Source: Gambelia wislizenii (lineage: Eukaryota; Chordata; Lepidosauria; Squamata; Crotaphytidae). Taken from it: a stretch of 64,000 bases of DNA. The translations under genes and the position numbers were made by a program. The notes below the pieces were generated by a model, which had not been told where the DNA came from, searched no databases, and was given only the letters and a program-made list of their open reading frames with translations. Positions 53,990 through 64,000 of the stretch are shown piece after piece. Position 1 is the stretch's first letter, and the number at the start of each line of letters is the position of its first letter. Where the stretch lies: NCBI GenBank assembly GCA_030847615.1, contig JAUMIR010000002.1:112104309-112168308 (forward strand), written 5' to 3'.

Positions 53990-55195
53990 ATTTTATCACA
54001 GGACTTTATGAGATGCAGCAAAAATCACACGATTATAATATCATGGTAGCGCAAACGGGTCCTGCTGTTGCACAATGTTGTCCTTGCATGGTCAATCTGT
54101 GCTCTATCTGCAAATAAGGCACTGCTTTTCATTGATGGGACAAGCTGTAAATAGCTCTCAATATCACTTTTTTTGCGGTATTGAAGAGCATATGAAGTCA
54201 CGTCCCACTGTAATAATATTACAGCATGAATGAGTGGTCCTCTTTCCCCTCTTCCCATTCCCAGTGAGTAAACCTCTGGGTGAGAACATGAAAACTATCC
54301 ACAGGGTGCTCTTTTATGAACTGTCCCATTTTGTTTGCACATTTTTAGGTTTGTTTAAGTGTTTGTGTGTTCATTTAATTTGTAAATTCAGGGGTTTGGG
54401 GAATTTTAAAGTGCCCTTGTGTCTTCTCATGAGAACCACTGAAATCTCACCCATGTTAAATCATGGAAGTAAAATCCCATTCTTAAAGTGCTAGTGGTGG
54501 TTGTGCAATAATTCCGTGGCGGTTATATCGCATGATGACACCAATGTGCAATAATAAGTGTTATAATGCCATTATGTTTCCGCTTTCCTCAATAGTGGAA
54601 TTACAGCGTTTTTAGCTGATAAAGATTATCAGACGGCAAGAAAAAAAACATTACCGTCCCACAATTTCCTCTCCTGGCACAATAATGAAAACTTTCAGAC
54701 CTACCTTGTTTGCGTGTGCCAGGAGTGAATGGAACTCGAATGCAGCTCCATTCATGTTCTGGAAGGAAATCCTGCTGATTCTCGCAAGATGAGAGCATGG
54801 GAAATTCAAAAATAAAAAGCAAAATAAATACATAGAAAGTGACAGCAAGCACAAAAACACACTTAAAACTTAACAAGTAACCCGGGGAGGGTACAGAAAA
54901 GTGTGTCACTAAGCTGGATATCCCGATCTCATGCAGAAGTGTTCTGGCATGGGCCTCCTATTGACGCTGGGCTCATGCCAGCAAAATGGTCATCTTTTTA
55001 CTTGCAGGACATTCTGTTACAGAAATGGAACGGGCGATCCATTCATGGCTTAGCTCGAGAATAAAAAGCAGTGCTGGTGTAACAACAGTCGAATGGAAGC
55101 AGGACATGGGAAAGACGTCATCTGAAAGGGAAGCCCTTTAGCAATCTCCTGGTGTCGTGATTATGCCATATTTAGTGTGTCTGATTATCTCTACT
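53990..55195. mobile_element. Cluster of non-autonomous DNA element sequence (GGAC/AGAT..TCAGAC group)
   Basis: The 54230-54550 segment recurs in reverse at about 62570-62860 (GGTGAGAACATGAAAAC, GAACTGTCCCATTT). At 54600-55195, AAAGATTATCAGACGGC near the left and GTGTCTGATTATCTC at the right form an imperfect inverted pair, with shared blocks near 3650-3900. Boundaries are approximate and more than one insertion may be present. Confidence 0.45.
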
Positions 55196-56164
55196 GTCCA
55201 CAGGCTCTGTGAGGCATTAAAAGTTAAATCCCATTCTTCATTTACACTTGCAGGATGATCATGGGATACTTAGTGCTCTTGCAGTGGAAGATGCCTTGGG
55301 GTTGGGGATCTAAGCTAAGCCAAGCCCTTGTTTACTCAGGTGTAACATTATGCCAATGTACCAATAATAGTGATATAGACCTACTAGTGGAAGGGATAAA
55401 GATGGAGTGTGGTGAGTAGAGATGTTGGGCATTGAATCTTATACTCAGCTGGAACTTTGCCCAGTGAGAGCACAATGTCACACTTGTAAAAGATGTGGTG
55501 TGAGTTAAAACAGCAGTGGCATCTGGGGCTCCCATGTCAAGATGGTGGTGAGTCTACTCCAAGTTTTAATGAAGGCTTTAAAGGAATGCACCAAGGTGCT
55601 GAACCCTATTCCCAGATAGGTTCAGCACCTTGGACAGCTCATTTAAAATTAGCCATGGCCTGGAATGGATTCACTTCTCCATCAGCTTGGGAGCCACCAG
55701 CTGCTGCTGTAAAAGAACCCTGTTGAACTTGGTGGCAGTGCTGGCCCTACCATTATGCCAGGGATGAGAATTGTGTGGCCTTCCAGGTGTTGTGGGGCTA
55801 CAGCCCCCAGCAGCACTAATCAGCATAGCCAATGAGCAGGAGTGCTAGGATCTGAAGTCCAGCAACATCTGGAGAGATGCACGAGTCACACCCTGCATTA
55901 GGCAAAGTGAGTAGCTTCCTCAGGCAGCAGATTTTTAATTTATTTTGTTTTTCTCCCATTTGAACTGCCAGGAATGGGGAGAGGTGTTTGTCAGATTTTC
56001 TGCCTCATGTGCCAAAACAACTTAGCTGGCTGTAGATACTATGGAACTTGAGTTAGGTAGTGCCAGGTGTTTGAGATGCCATTTGCTGTTTGGCCATAGG
56101 CAGCACAATGTCTTGAGTTGTCCCTGCTCAACAGAAAGTGTCAAACCTCCCCATTCCACTTCAT
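55196..56164. other. No gene; short repeats
   Basis: About 55775-55885 is the CTTCCAGGTGTTGTGG...AACATCTGGAGAG short palindromic repeat. About 55895-56105 matches the unclassified repeat at 11515. A 20-nt scale repeat, AAGGTGCTGAACC / GGTTCAGCACCTT, forms an inverted pair at about 55591-55632. Confidence 0.4.
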
Positions 56165-56446
56165 ATTTATTTATTTTTATTTAGTTAGTTATTTATACCC
56201 TGCTCTTCAGCCACAAGGCTATCAGAGCAGCTTACAAATTGTTTTAAGCAATAACTATTTACATATCTACACTGCATTAAACAGTTTCCAATGTGTGTTA
56301 GCTAATTGCCCCCACAAGCCGGGTACTCATTTTACCGACCTACGAAAGGATGGAAGGCTGAGTGAACCTTGGAGCCCGCTGGAATTGAACTTGCAACGTG
56401 GTGACTTGCAGTACTGGCATTTAACCACTGTGCCACCAGGGCTCCA
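56165..56446 (-). mobile_element. Sauria-type tRNA SINE
   Basis: A complete - strand copy: TTTATACCCTGCTCTTCAGCC tail side (shown partly), GCCGGGTACTCATTTTACC, GGAATTGAACTTGCAAC (B box) and GGCATTTAACCACTGTGCC (A box). Confidence 0.85.
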
Positions 56447-57628
56447 TCCCCACCTTCATACTTCATACCCATCGCCACAGTTGAAAGTGCACAGAGGATA
56501 GGATTTTGATCCATTCTGCAGACAGGGGTCTTCCACTACACCCTTCTTTTATTTCTGCAGTTTCAATGGGACTTGGAAGAGGAGGAAAGCCTATGAGATT
56601 CTCCGCTCTTGAACCACACCAGGGCTCATAGTCCGCACATTACCCACCTTCTCTTTATTCATTAAATAAAAAAGGGAGGATTCTCATCACTTCACTTTCC
56701 CTGGTTGCTGCTGCTGTGATCACCCTTGCTATTGCTTAGATATAGCTATTGGTCCATGTGCCACTCTCTCTGCTTTGCTTTGGCACAGAAATCTTTTTTT
56801 TCGGTAGGCTTGAATTGGTGGGCTTTTCTGAATTCTTCCTATTAGCTGACCCCATATCCATTGTTTAAATCTGAAAGAAAAGAGATTAGCAGAATAAAAA
56901 GAAACCCACAGCTAAAGCATCCTGTCTATGACCAGTAACAACTTTCTCCCTCCTTTCTGGAGTATTGCTTGCATTGTTTGCTTGAGTTATCTGGATTTTT
57001 GCTACTTAACGTTGATCACAAACTATGATCTCCTATTTCTGATTTCATAATCACCTGACTGTCTTTCTGTTTGCCTGACATGCTCCTAGACTTCTCTTAG
57101 ACCTTTCTTTGGCAATAATCTGTGTTATATCTTAATGATGACAATTTGCAGACTTCATGATTGTATTATTTATATGCTTGTTTTTTTTTAAAGCCCTCTG
57201 TCCTTGTAGCACAATACCTTTTCATTTCTCATTAAATTGCAGTCTTTTATGCAACAATGTGATTGGAGAGTTACACACTCACTAAATATTACATAAGGCC
57301 AAGCTGTTGAACAGATTTGTTCTCAGCTATATTTTGCAAGCAATAGCCATAAACAGAGAGGAAGATGACACATGAGGTTTTTTTTATTTAACACACTGGA
57401 CACCCACCCACACCCACACACCCCTACACCTGGAATGCCTTAATATATAGCAATGCTGTTGCTGTTCTACATCTCCTATCAGCCTTAGCCAGCATAGCTA
57501 ATGATGAACAATACTAGGAGCTTCCGTTCCACAACATCTGGAAGGCCACATGATTCTCAACCCTGATTTATAGGCTGTTGCTGCTATCCTTCAGAGGCAC
57601 AGTACTGTGTACCACACTGCCACATGTA
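56447..57628. other. No gene seen
   Basis: About 57450-57560 is another copy of the ACATCTGGAAGGCCACA short repeat. A CACCCACACCC-rich run lies at about 57400-57425. Confidence 0.3.
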
Positions 57629-57838
57629 CAGTTAGCCCCCCATATCCACATATTCTATATCCACAGATTCTGCATCCACAGATTCAACCATCCATGGCTT
57701 GGAAAAAAATCTAAAATGAAATCTAGATTTTGCCATTTTATATAAGGGGCACCATTTTACTATGCCATTGTATATAATGGGACTTGAGTATCCATGGATG
57801 TTGGTATCCACAGGGGGTCCTGGAACTAAATCCCAGCC
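57629..57838 (+). mobile_element. Tigger-like MITE
   Basis: Preceded by TA; starts CAGTTAGCCCCCCATATCC and shares TTATATAAGGGGCACCATTT and TTGTATATAATGGGACTTGA with the copies at 11180 and 15430. The best preserved interior of the three. Confidence 0.8.
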
Positions 57839-58576
57839 AAGGCTCACTGAATAGCTTGCATAATATTATGGCAAAACAACCAGCACAACCCTAGATCTAT
57901 CCTAATCCACCAGCTTCACAGAAGAGGGTTCAAGCAGCATGCCAGTCTACTGTGTGAAGGTGGCTGTAGCAGGCCTGAGGGCTGAAACTAGTAGGCCAAA
58001 ATACAATAAATTCTGCCCATGCCATCTCTTATAGAGTTGAAAAACACTTGGGTCAACCTGGTACAGACACATACTTTGCTCTGTAGGTGTTACGGTGGCT
58101 GGCATCCTGTTGGTGTCTTCTGTGTGTATAAATTCCCCTACAAAAATTACTGGATCTTTTTCTCCAATGTGCCATGGCTATGTTCAGGTCAAGGTAAGTG
58201 GAGTTACACATGGAGGCCACTGTGCTTGGTTGCATGTTGCCCATTGTGAATGGATGGACGTGTGCACTTGGTGTTGCAGTTCACCAATGAGGTGGCATGG
58301 GGTAACTCTCTCACCTTAAACTTATGCTCCATCTCCTCAAAGCAGGATATCAGCCACTCATTTCAATACTTTTATTTATTTAGGTTTCTATATCCCATCC
58401 TTCTATATTACCACTCCTAAGATGTATTATTTTATGAGATGAATATCTTATTTTCCTCTAAGGAGCACAATGTGCCAGACAAGAGTCCCCCCTCCACACC
58501 CCATTTTTATCCTCACAACAAGCCTGTGATGTAGGTCATGATTGGCCCACGATTGCTCATTGAGCTTCATGACCAA
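57839..58576. other. No gene seen
   Basis: Short ORFs without recognisable domains. A TATATCCCATCCTTC motif near 58390 recalls retroelement tails. Confidence 0.3.
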
Positions 58577-58800
58577 GGAGATTTTCAGACTACACTGTTA
58601 TAGTGTTACTATTCCACTTTAACTGCCCTGGCTTCCTCCTGTGGAATTCTGGGGTTTGTAGTTTACTGAGGCCTAAGAGCTCCCTGGCTGAGAGTTGTAA
58701 ATGCCTCTCCCTAAACTGCAAATCCCAGGATTCCACAGGAGGCAGCCATAGCAAATAAAGTGGAATAGTAACACTATAACAGTGTTGTCTGAAAATCTCC
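58577..58800. mobile_element. 224-bp MITE with 45-bp inverted ends
   Basis: The left end GGAGATTTTCAGACTACACT continues through TGTTATAGTGTTACTATTCC to CACTTTA. The right end is its near-perfect reverse complement. The core is itself an imperfect inverted repeat (CCTCCTGTGGAATTCTGGG / CCCAGGATTCCACAGGAGG). The tip GGAxATTTTCAGAC resembles 2996 and 13088. No coding capacity. Confidence 0.85.
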
Positions 58801-60135
58801 CTAGTGGGGGTTTGGATGTGTGTCTCCCCCGTCCTAGTTTAATATTGTAACCATCACATCAAATTTGTAGAATATTGTATGGTATGTAAACAATCAAAAT
58901 AACACAGCATCAGCTTTAAAATGACATCAAACGATATTTTAAAAGGCCTGAGAAATGGAAAAGGTTACTGAGTGGTGTCAAAAGGACATAAGAGTATTTG
59001 CCACCCTGGGAGACTGCACCAAAATAATAATAATAAAAAGGCTCGCTATCAGATCATGAAGTCTCTTCAGAGATTACACCAACATACAGGGAGGGAAGTT
59101 TGTTTGGGGAGCAGGCATGCCTTCAGAAGTCCTTCTCCTCTAGGGGTAGAAAAGTTAAGTACTTTACGATGGGCTCAGAAAACGAACAGCAGCCTACTCT
59201 GTAATATTTTGGTATTGCATACAGTGCTTTGGCTTTATCCATGGCTATATCATAGCTGAATGTTTAGAAGTTATATAGAGGTGTGAGGTATATTGTAGAT
59301 TTGAACATGACTGGAACATTTGTCCTGGAGGGAAGCCTTTTTGGACTCTTCTTGGTAATGCTGTCATTCAATTGTCCATTTTAGACATTTTTCATCACAG
59401 AACAATGGACCCAAAGACATGCCAAATTGTTAAGGGCAGTGCTTCTTAAACCATCTAATGTGGGACACTGGCAATGTCCCCCCATGTGCCAGGGATTGGT
59501 ACCGTATTTATGCTATTGGCTACAACTGTTACTTTTCTTCCCAAAAAACTCTTCAGGGACCACCAGCCAATGGCTCAGGGGCCAGCACCAGTCCATGTAC
59601 CACCACTTTGAGTAGTACTGGCCTAGGGTTTTCTTGTGATATTTTTTTGGGGGGGAATGACAGCATTAGGTATAAGTAGTCTGAAAGAGATTTTTCTTTC
59701 CTAGGGTGTAATACCAACTGTACTGAAAACAAGATACTGTTTTTTTCCAGGAGGTCATAGGACTATACCGTCAACTTCAATCAGACTGTATCCAGGCTGA
59801 ACAAAAGCTGCCCCAAATCACGCCCCATGTTTGTTGTTTCAGTGCCAGTCTAATTTCAATGTAAAGCAAGCCTGCTGGCCTTCAGTTTCTTGGTCTGATG
59901 TGGAAATTACGAGGTCATTATGCTCTTGCTTATATTTTTGGTCCCCAAACCTACTGTCCATCCTGTGGTTCTTCAGTACCATCTTTGTGAATTCAAAACA
60001 AGGCTGCATACCACAAAGTTGTGCAAATAAATACGTAGGCAATTCAGATATGGTGGTTCAACAGTCTGGTGTCCTACAGATATGTTGGATTACAACTTCA
60101 GCACCCATTGGCTGTACTGGCTGGGAATGCTGGGA
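58801..60135. other. No gene seen
   Basis: About 60050-60135 carries a short repeat resembling 31140 (TTGGATTACAACTTCAGCACCC). A 175-codon ORF starting at 59831 runs into the CR1 fragment and is a chance fusion. Confidence 0.3.
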
Positions 60136-60575
60136 GTTGGAGTATGTCCAGAGGAGGGTGACCAAAATGGTGGGAGGTCTGGAAGCCATGCCCTATGACG
60201 AGCGGCTCAGGGAGCTGGGCATGTTTAGCCTGGAGAAGAGAAGGTTGAGAGGTGACATGATAGCCATGTTTAAATATTTGAAGGGATGTCATACTGAGGA
60301 TGGGACAAGCTTCTTTCTTTTGCTGCCACAGAGACTAGGACACAGAGCAATGGACTGAAACTCCAGGAAAATAGATTCCACCTAAACATTAGGAAGAACT
60401 TCCTGATAGTAATTGCTGTTTGACAGTGGAACATGCTGTCTTGTAGTGTGATGGAGTCTTCTTCTTTGGAGGTTTTAAAACAGAGGCTGGATGTATCTGT
60501 CAGGCGTGTGTGTTCCTGCATGGCAGGGGGTTGGACTGGATGGCCCTTGTGGTCTCTTCTAACTCTATGATTCTA
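60136..60575 (+). mobile_element. CR1 3' fragment
   Basis: The [20 protein letters not shown] and [14 protein letters not shown] region of CR1 ORF2, then the 3' UTR ending AACTCTATGATTCTA. Diverged from CR1-B, so an older insertion or another subfamily. Confidence 0.88.
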
Positions 60576-61149
60576 ACACATCGAGGGTACCAGGCTGGAG
60601 TAGGATCAAAGCAAGTCCTGATAGGTTAAGTAGGTACACAAGCCACCACTAGGTGGAGCTCTTGCATAGTGGATAGGAAAATATTTGAAAATGTTGGAGA
60701 AACCCGGTGGAATCTTAATCTCTCTCTCCCCCTCCCCCATATATTTTCCTTGTGTGTTTATTGTGCATTGCTTTGAGCACTTTTTTTTTTTTGACAGTGG
60801 AAAGGCAACTCATAAATACAACACATGGAGATCTCAAGAGGCCTCTCATATACATTTGATTTTTCCAAGGAAAAAGGTAGTCTGTACAGTTGCTTTAAAG
60901 GAGTTGCTGACAAGGCAGAAATTTCTGAAGTGCTTATTTGTTTATCAGTTATTAATTTATATTCCGTTTATCAGTAAAACTAACACAAATGTGCTCATCT
61001 TTCACAATGGCAGTGACTACATCTGGAAGACATACCTTCTTTTGAAAGTTTCCTCTTTCTTTTTGAATGTCATACATTTTCTGGGGACAGAATGGACTGT
61101 GCCCATTTCAGAAGATAAAATGGGAAGGTGCTTATTTTAGTATCCTATA
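60576..61149. other. No gene seen
   Basis: A T run at about 60781-60794; no recognised domain in the 151-codon ORF at 60685. Confidence 0.3.
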
Positions 61150-61657
61150 CTCTCTCTCTCTCTGGCTTTTCTTCGCAAACGAAGATTCAGGAAGGACTCA
61201 TCCTGTGCTTTCTGCAAGAGTGCTGATGACTAAAAAGGCCAATCGAGATAAACAAGTCCAGTTGCAGAAAGCACAGCAGCAGGTTTCCTTAGGTGATGTT
61301 TCTGGGTTATGATTCTTTCTGTGTTGTTGTTTCTCTTCAAGACTTGTTGGGCGTGAGTTCTCAAATAAGGCTGCAGCATTGTGGATAGTGTGTCTCAATG
61401 CCTCCCCATGTGAGGTCAGGGCGGACCATTGTTGGTGATCAATTTGGCCGAGCCTGACATGTTGTTTCAGGGAGTCCTTGTATCGTTTTTTTTGGAGTGC
61501 CCCTCTTATGCTGACCTGTGGCGAGTTCACCGTAGAGTACTATTTTTGGGAAGCGATGGTCCTCCATCCTAGAAATGAGCCCTGCCCAGCGCAACTGTGT
61601 TCTAAATATCATGGCCTCAATGCTGGTGATCCCTGCTTGCTCAAGGACAGCAACATT
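61150..61657 (-). mobile_element. LINE-V 3' fragment
   Basis: The - strand copy from the TNVAVLEQAGITSIEAM region to the finger and 3' hairpin, with several frameshifts. It faces the + strand copy at 61985. Confidence 0.88.
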
Positions 61658-61811
61658 CATCATGTGCTGATCAATTTTGGATGCACTGGTGCTGGCTGCT
61701 CAATGCAGCATCTCCCATTCACTTCTCAAGGATGCAATCCTCAGACCACATTCCTGGCAGTAAGTGCCACTGAACATAGTGGGAACCACTTCTGACTTAA
61801 GTACACAGATA

Positions 61812-61895
61812 ATTATAGTTGGAAGGAGCTGCAAGAGCCATCAATTCCAACCCCCTGCCATGCAGGAATACACAGCTACAGCACTCTTGAAACAT
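61812..61895 (-). mobile_element. Short CR1 3' fragment
   Basis: AATTATAGTTGGAAGGAGCT and CCAACCCCCTGCCATGCAGG words of the CR1 3' UTR; only about 85 bp. Confidence 0.65.
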
Positions 61896-61984
61896 TACAC
61901 TTATTTTATTTATTAATCATTATTTATTTATCTATTTCTGTATCGTCTTCCAATGCACAAGGGCTTCTAAGGTGATGAATAAAT

Positions 61985-62428
61985 AAGCTGCTCTGGGCAG
62001 GGCACGTTTCTAGGATGGAGGACCATCACCTTCCAAAAATAGTACTCTATGGTGAACTCACCATGGGTCAGTGTAAGAGGGGCGCTCCAAAAAAGTGATA
62101 CAAGGACTCCTGAAACAACATCTCAGGCACAGCCAAATTGATCACCAACAATGGTCCGCCCTGGCCTCACATCGGGAGGCATGGAGACGCCCCATCCACA
62201 ATGCTGCAGCCTTATTTGAGAACTCATGCCGAACAAGTCTTGAAGAGAAACAAAAACGTAGAAAGAATCACAACCTGGAAACATCACCCAAGGAGACCTT
62301 CTGCTGTGCTTTCTGCAACCGAACTTGTTTATCTCGGATTGGCCTTTTTAGTCATTGGAGCACTTGCAGAAAGCACAGGATGAGTCCTTCCTGAATCTTC
62401 GTTTGCGAAGAAAAGCCAGAGAGAGAGA
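61985..62428 (+). mobile_element. LINE-V 3' fragment
   Basis: From the CTGGGCAGGGCACGTTTC position of LINE-V to the hairpin and an (AG)n tail, + strand. A 1-bp loss in CTCCTGAAAC breaks the frame. With the copy at 61150 it forms an inverted pair around about 330 bp. Confidence 0.88.
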
Positions 62429-62493
62429 AAAAGATAAAAACATTTTAAAAACACATAAAAATATTCTTTAAGCACTTAAAAAAAGAGTCTCAA

Positions 62494-62890
62494 GGACATT
62501 ATCAGACTAGCATATAAAAATGCTGTAATTCTGTGAATGAGATAGAGGAAACATCATGACATTATTACACTTATTATTGCATGTTGCTGTAATCATGTGA
62601 AAGAACTGCCATGGAATTATCGCATGACAACCACTAGCACCTTAAGATAGCACATGGATAAGATTTTGGCAGTTCTCGTGAGAAGATGCGAGTGCACTTA
62701 AAACTTCAGAAATACCTTAGCAAACAAAGTAAATCAACACAGAAGCATGAAACAAACCTAAAAATATGCAAACTAAATGGGACAGTTCATAAAAAGAGCA
62801 TCCTGTGCTTCGTTTTCACGTTCTCACCTGGAAGTTTTCTCGTTGAGGACTGCCCATTCATTCTGTAATTTAGCGATTACAATGGAATGT
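62494..62890. mobile_element. Non-autonomous DNA element related to 53990-54550
   Basis: The left tip is GGACATTATCAGACTAGC. The interior (GTTCTCGTGAGAAGATGCG, GGGACAGTTCATAAAAAGAG) is the reverse complement of sequence at about 54290-54460. The right tip is not clearly defined. Confidence 0.5.
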
Positions 62891-63427
62891 GGTTTCACAC
62901 ATCATCCATACTGTGGATAGGAAATTTCTAGCAGAGAATAAATCTCTCATGAAACTAGACATACCAGGATTCCATTGGCTAGAACTATGCAAATTAAAAT
63001 GCCTTCAAACTGCTATAATTGTACAATGTGAATACACCGTAAATTGAAGCTGTTATCTTGACTGTTGAATGCTTTGCCTGTGGGGGCATATCATGTGGGT
63101 CATGCAGTTGTCTCCTCACATATGTGACAGTGTGTATACATTGCAGTGGGGGGGGGGGTTGATGCTGTCTGGTCCACATTGAGAATGACTGTAAGAAAAG
63201 TCTGCAGTTACCTTACTATGAGATAATAACAGTTCTGGCAGGGCACCTTTTAATGGGGTGCATTTATGGATGAGAAGTGTAATTTTGAATGTAGCTATAT
63301 CAAAAGTCTTTGATGCTGAGCTGTTAAAAGAAGTAGATGTTTGCGAAACACAAAGAGCAAGCACAAAGAGGAACTACGGAATGGGAATTCCAGCTGCTGC
63401 TCTTTTGGAGGCAGCTCCTGCAGGGAC

Positions 63428-63458
<31 letters not shown>

Positions 63459-64000
63459 GGAGGGAGGGAGGGAGGGAGAATGTGGAGACAAATCTTCAAC
63501 TGATTTAAATTAAACTGGCTGTGTGGAGATAAATGGAGCTCTGCTTATTTAATCCAATGTTGTTGTTCTCTTGGAATGAACAATGAAAGCTCACAAGGGT
63601 GCTGAAGAATCTCTGAACAGGTAACCTTTCTTTCTAGTCTGAGAGTTTCCAGTCTGAGAGCTTTTCACTGATAGGTTTTGCATACAGTATTTGGTTTGTA
63701 TCAGGGCTTTTGGGCTCCTCATCAAGTGTCAGCCTGGGGGCAAGTGCATGAATATACAGATGCACACAAATCACCCAGTCATATCTCAGAATGCTTTATC
63801 CCTCAGTAGTGGAGATAATTGGTTACCCATCACTTCTAGACCCAAACAAACTGTTACCTTAGAAGCCAGGAAAAAGTGTCCCTCCCACCCAAGTTGGACT
63901 GTAGAGGAAAGTGGATAGGGACTTTCCAACTTCAGAGGTCAAAAATGGAGCTGCACGTGGCGCCAAGAGTAGAGATTATACACCCCATTTTATATATTTT
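62891..64000. other. No gene; G run and microsatellite
   Basis: A G run at about 63149-63159, and an (AAGA)n-(GGGA)n microsatellite at 63429-63478. No exon was recognised to the window end. Confidence 0.35.
63429..63478. repeat. (AAGA)n-(GGGA)n microsatellite
   Basis: About seven AAGA units run directly into about five GGGA units; purine-only on the + strand. Confidence 0.9.

Noticed and set aside
59831..60358. 175-codon ORF
   Set aside because: Only its end is recognisable, as CR1 ORF2. The first part is unrelated sequence joined by chance at the CR1 5' truncation point.

Overview
The window looks like a piece of a squamate reptile genome, most likely a lizard. Host genes have introns with GT-AG splice sites. 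Gene density is very low. The repeats are of a squamate type: CR1 LINEs ending in ATTCTATG-like repeats, Sauria-type tRNA SINEs, 5S-rRNA-headed SINEs, an RTE/Vingi-like LINE, hAT, Tigger-like and mariner DNA transposons, and a Penelope-like fragment. The remains of a non-visual (parietal-eye type) opsin favour a lizard over a snake; that last step is inference.

Two host genes can be supported. On the + strand, the last two coding exons of a ciliary opsin (12640-12882 and 14449-14673) lie at the left; its earlier exons are presumably upstream of the window. On the - strand, a complete RPL29 gene runs from a CpG-rich promoter near 27.3 kb to a poly(A) signal at 22608, with four exons and a 66-residue protein. 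No other host gene was recognised.

The rest is mainly a nested transposon landscape. 0.4-11.4 kb: a TIR element, a LINE fragment split by a 109-bp CR1, a 350-bp palindrome, an L1 3' end, a CR1 3' end, a Penelope-like GIY-YIG fragment, then a near-full-length CR1 (CR1-A, - strand) that keeps a 5' tandem-repeat array. 15-22 kb: Tigger-like elements, a probable non-autonomous Helitron, L2 and SINEs. 26-29 kb: two hAT-like elements, one containing a nested LINE. 30.6-37.9 kb: a 5' piece of the RTE/Vingi-like LINE (called LINE-V here), then an old LINE (LINE-2) split by a CR1 (CR1-B) with an intact 970-codon ORF2. 40.4-42 kb: a mariner with a LINE-V tail inside it. 46.4-50.4 kb: a full-length LINE-V (3986 bp, 10-bp target duplication) with an open ORF but a substitution in the reverse-transcriptase active site. 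53-64 kb: SINEs, MITEs, CR1 pieces and a pair of oppositely oriented LINE-V 3' ends.

I did not find a new gene system such as a defence or biosynthetic locus. The most interesting signals are in retroelement biology: a conserved 3'-terminal hairpin in LINE-V, an 18-bp insertion matching that hairpin between 22-bp direct repeats, a 63-bp tandem repeat in the CR1 5' region, and two SINE families with different Pol III heads but the same tail.
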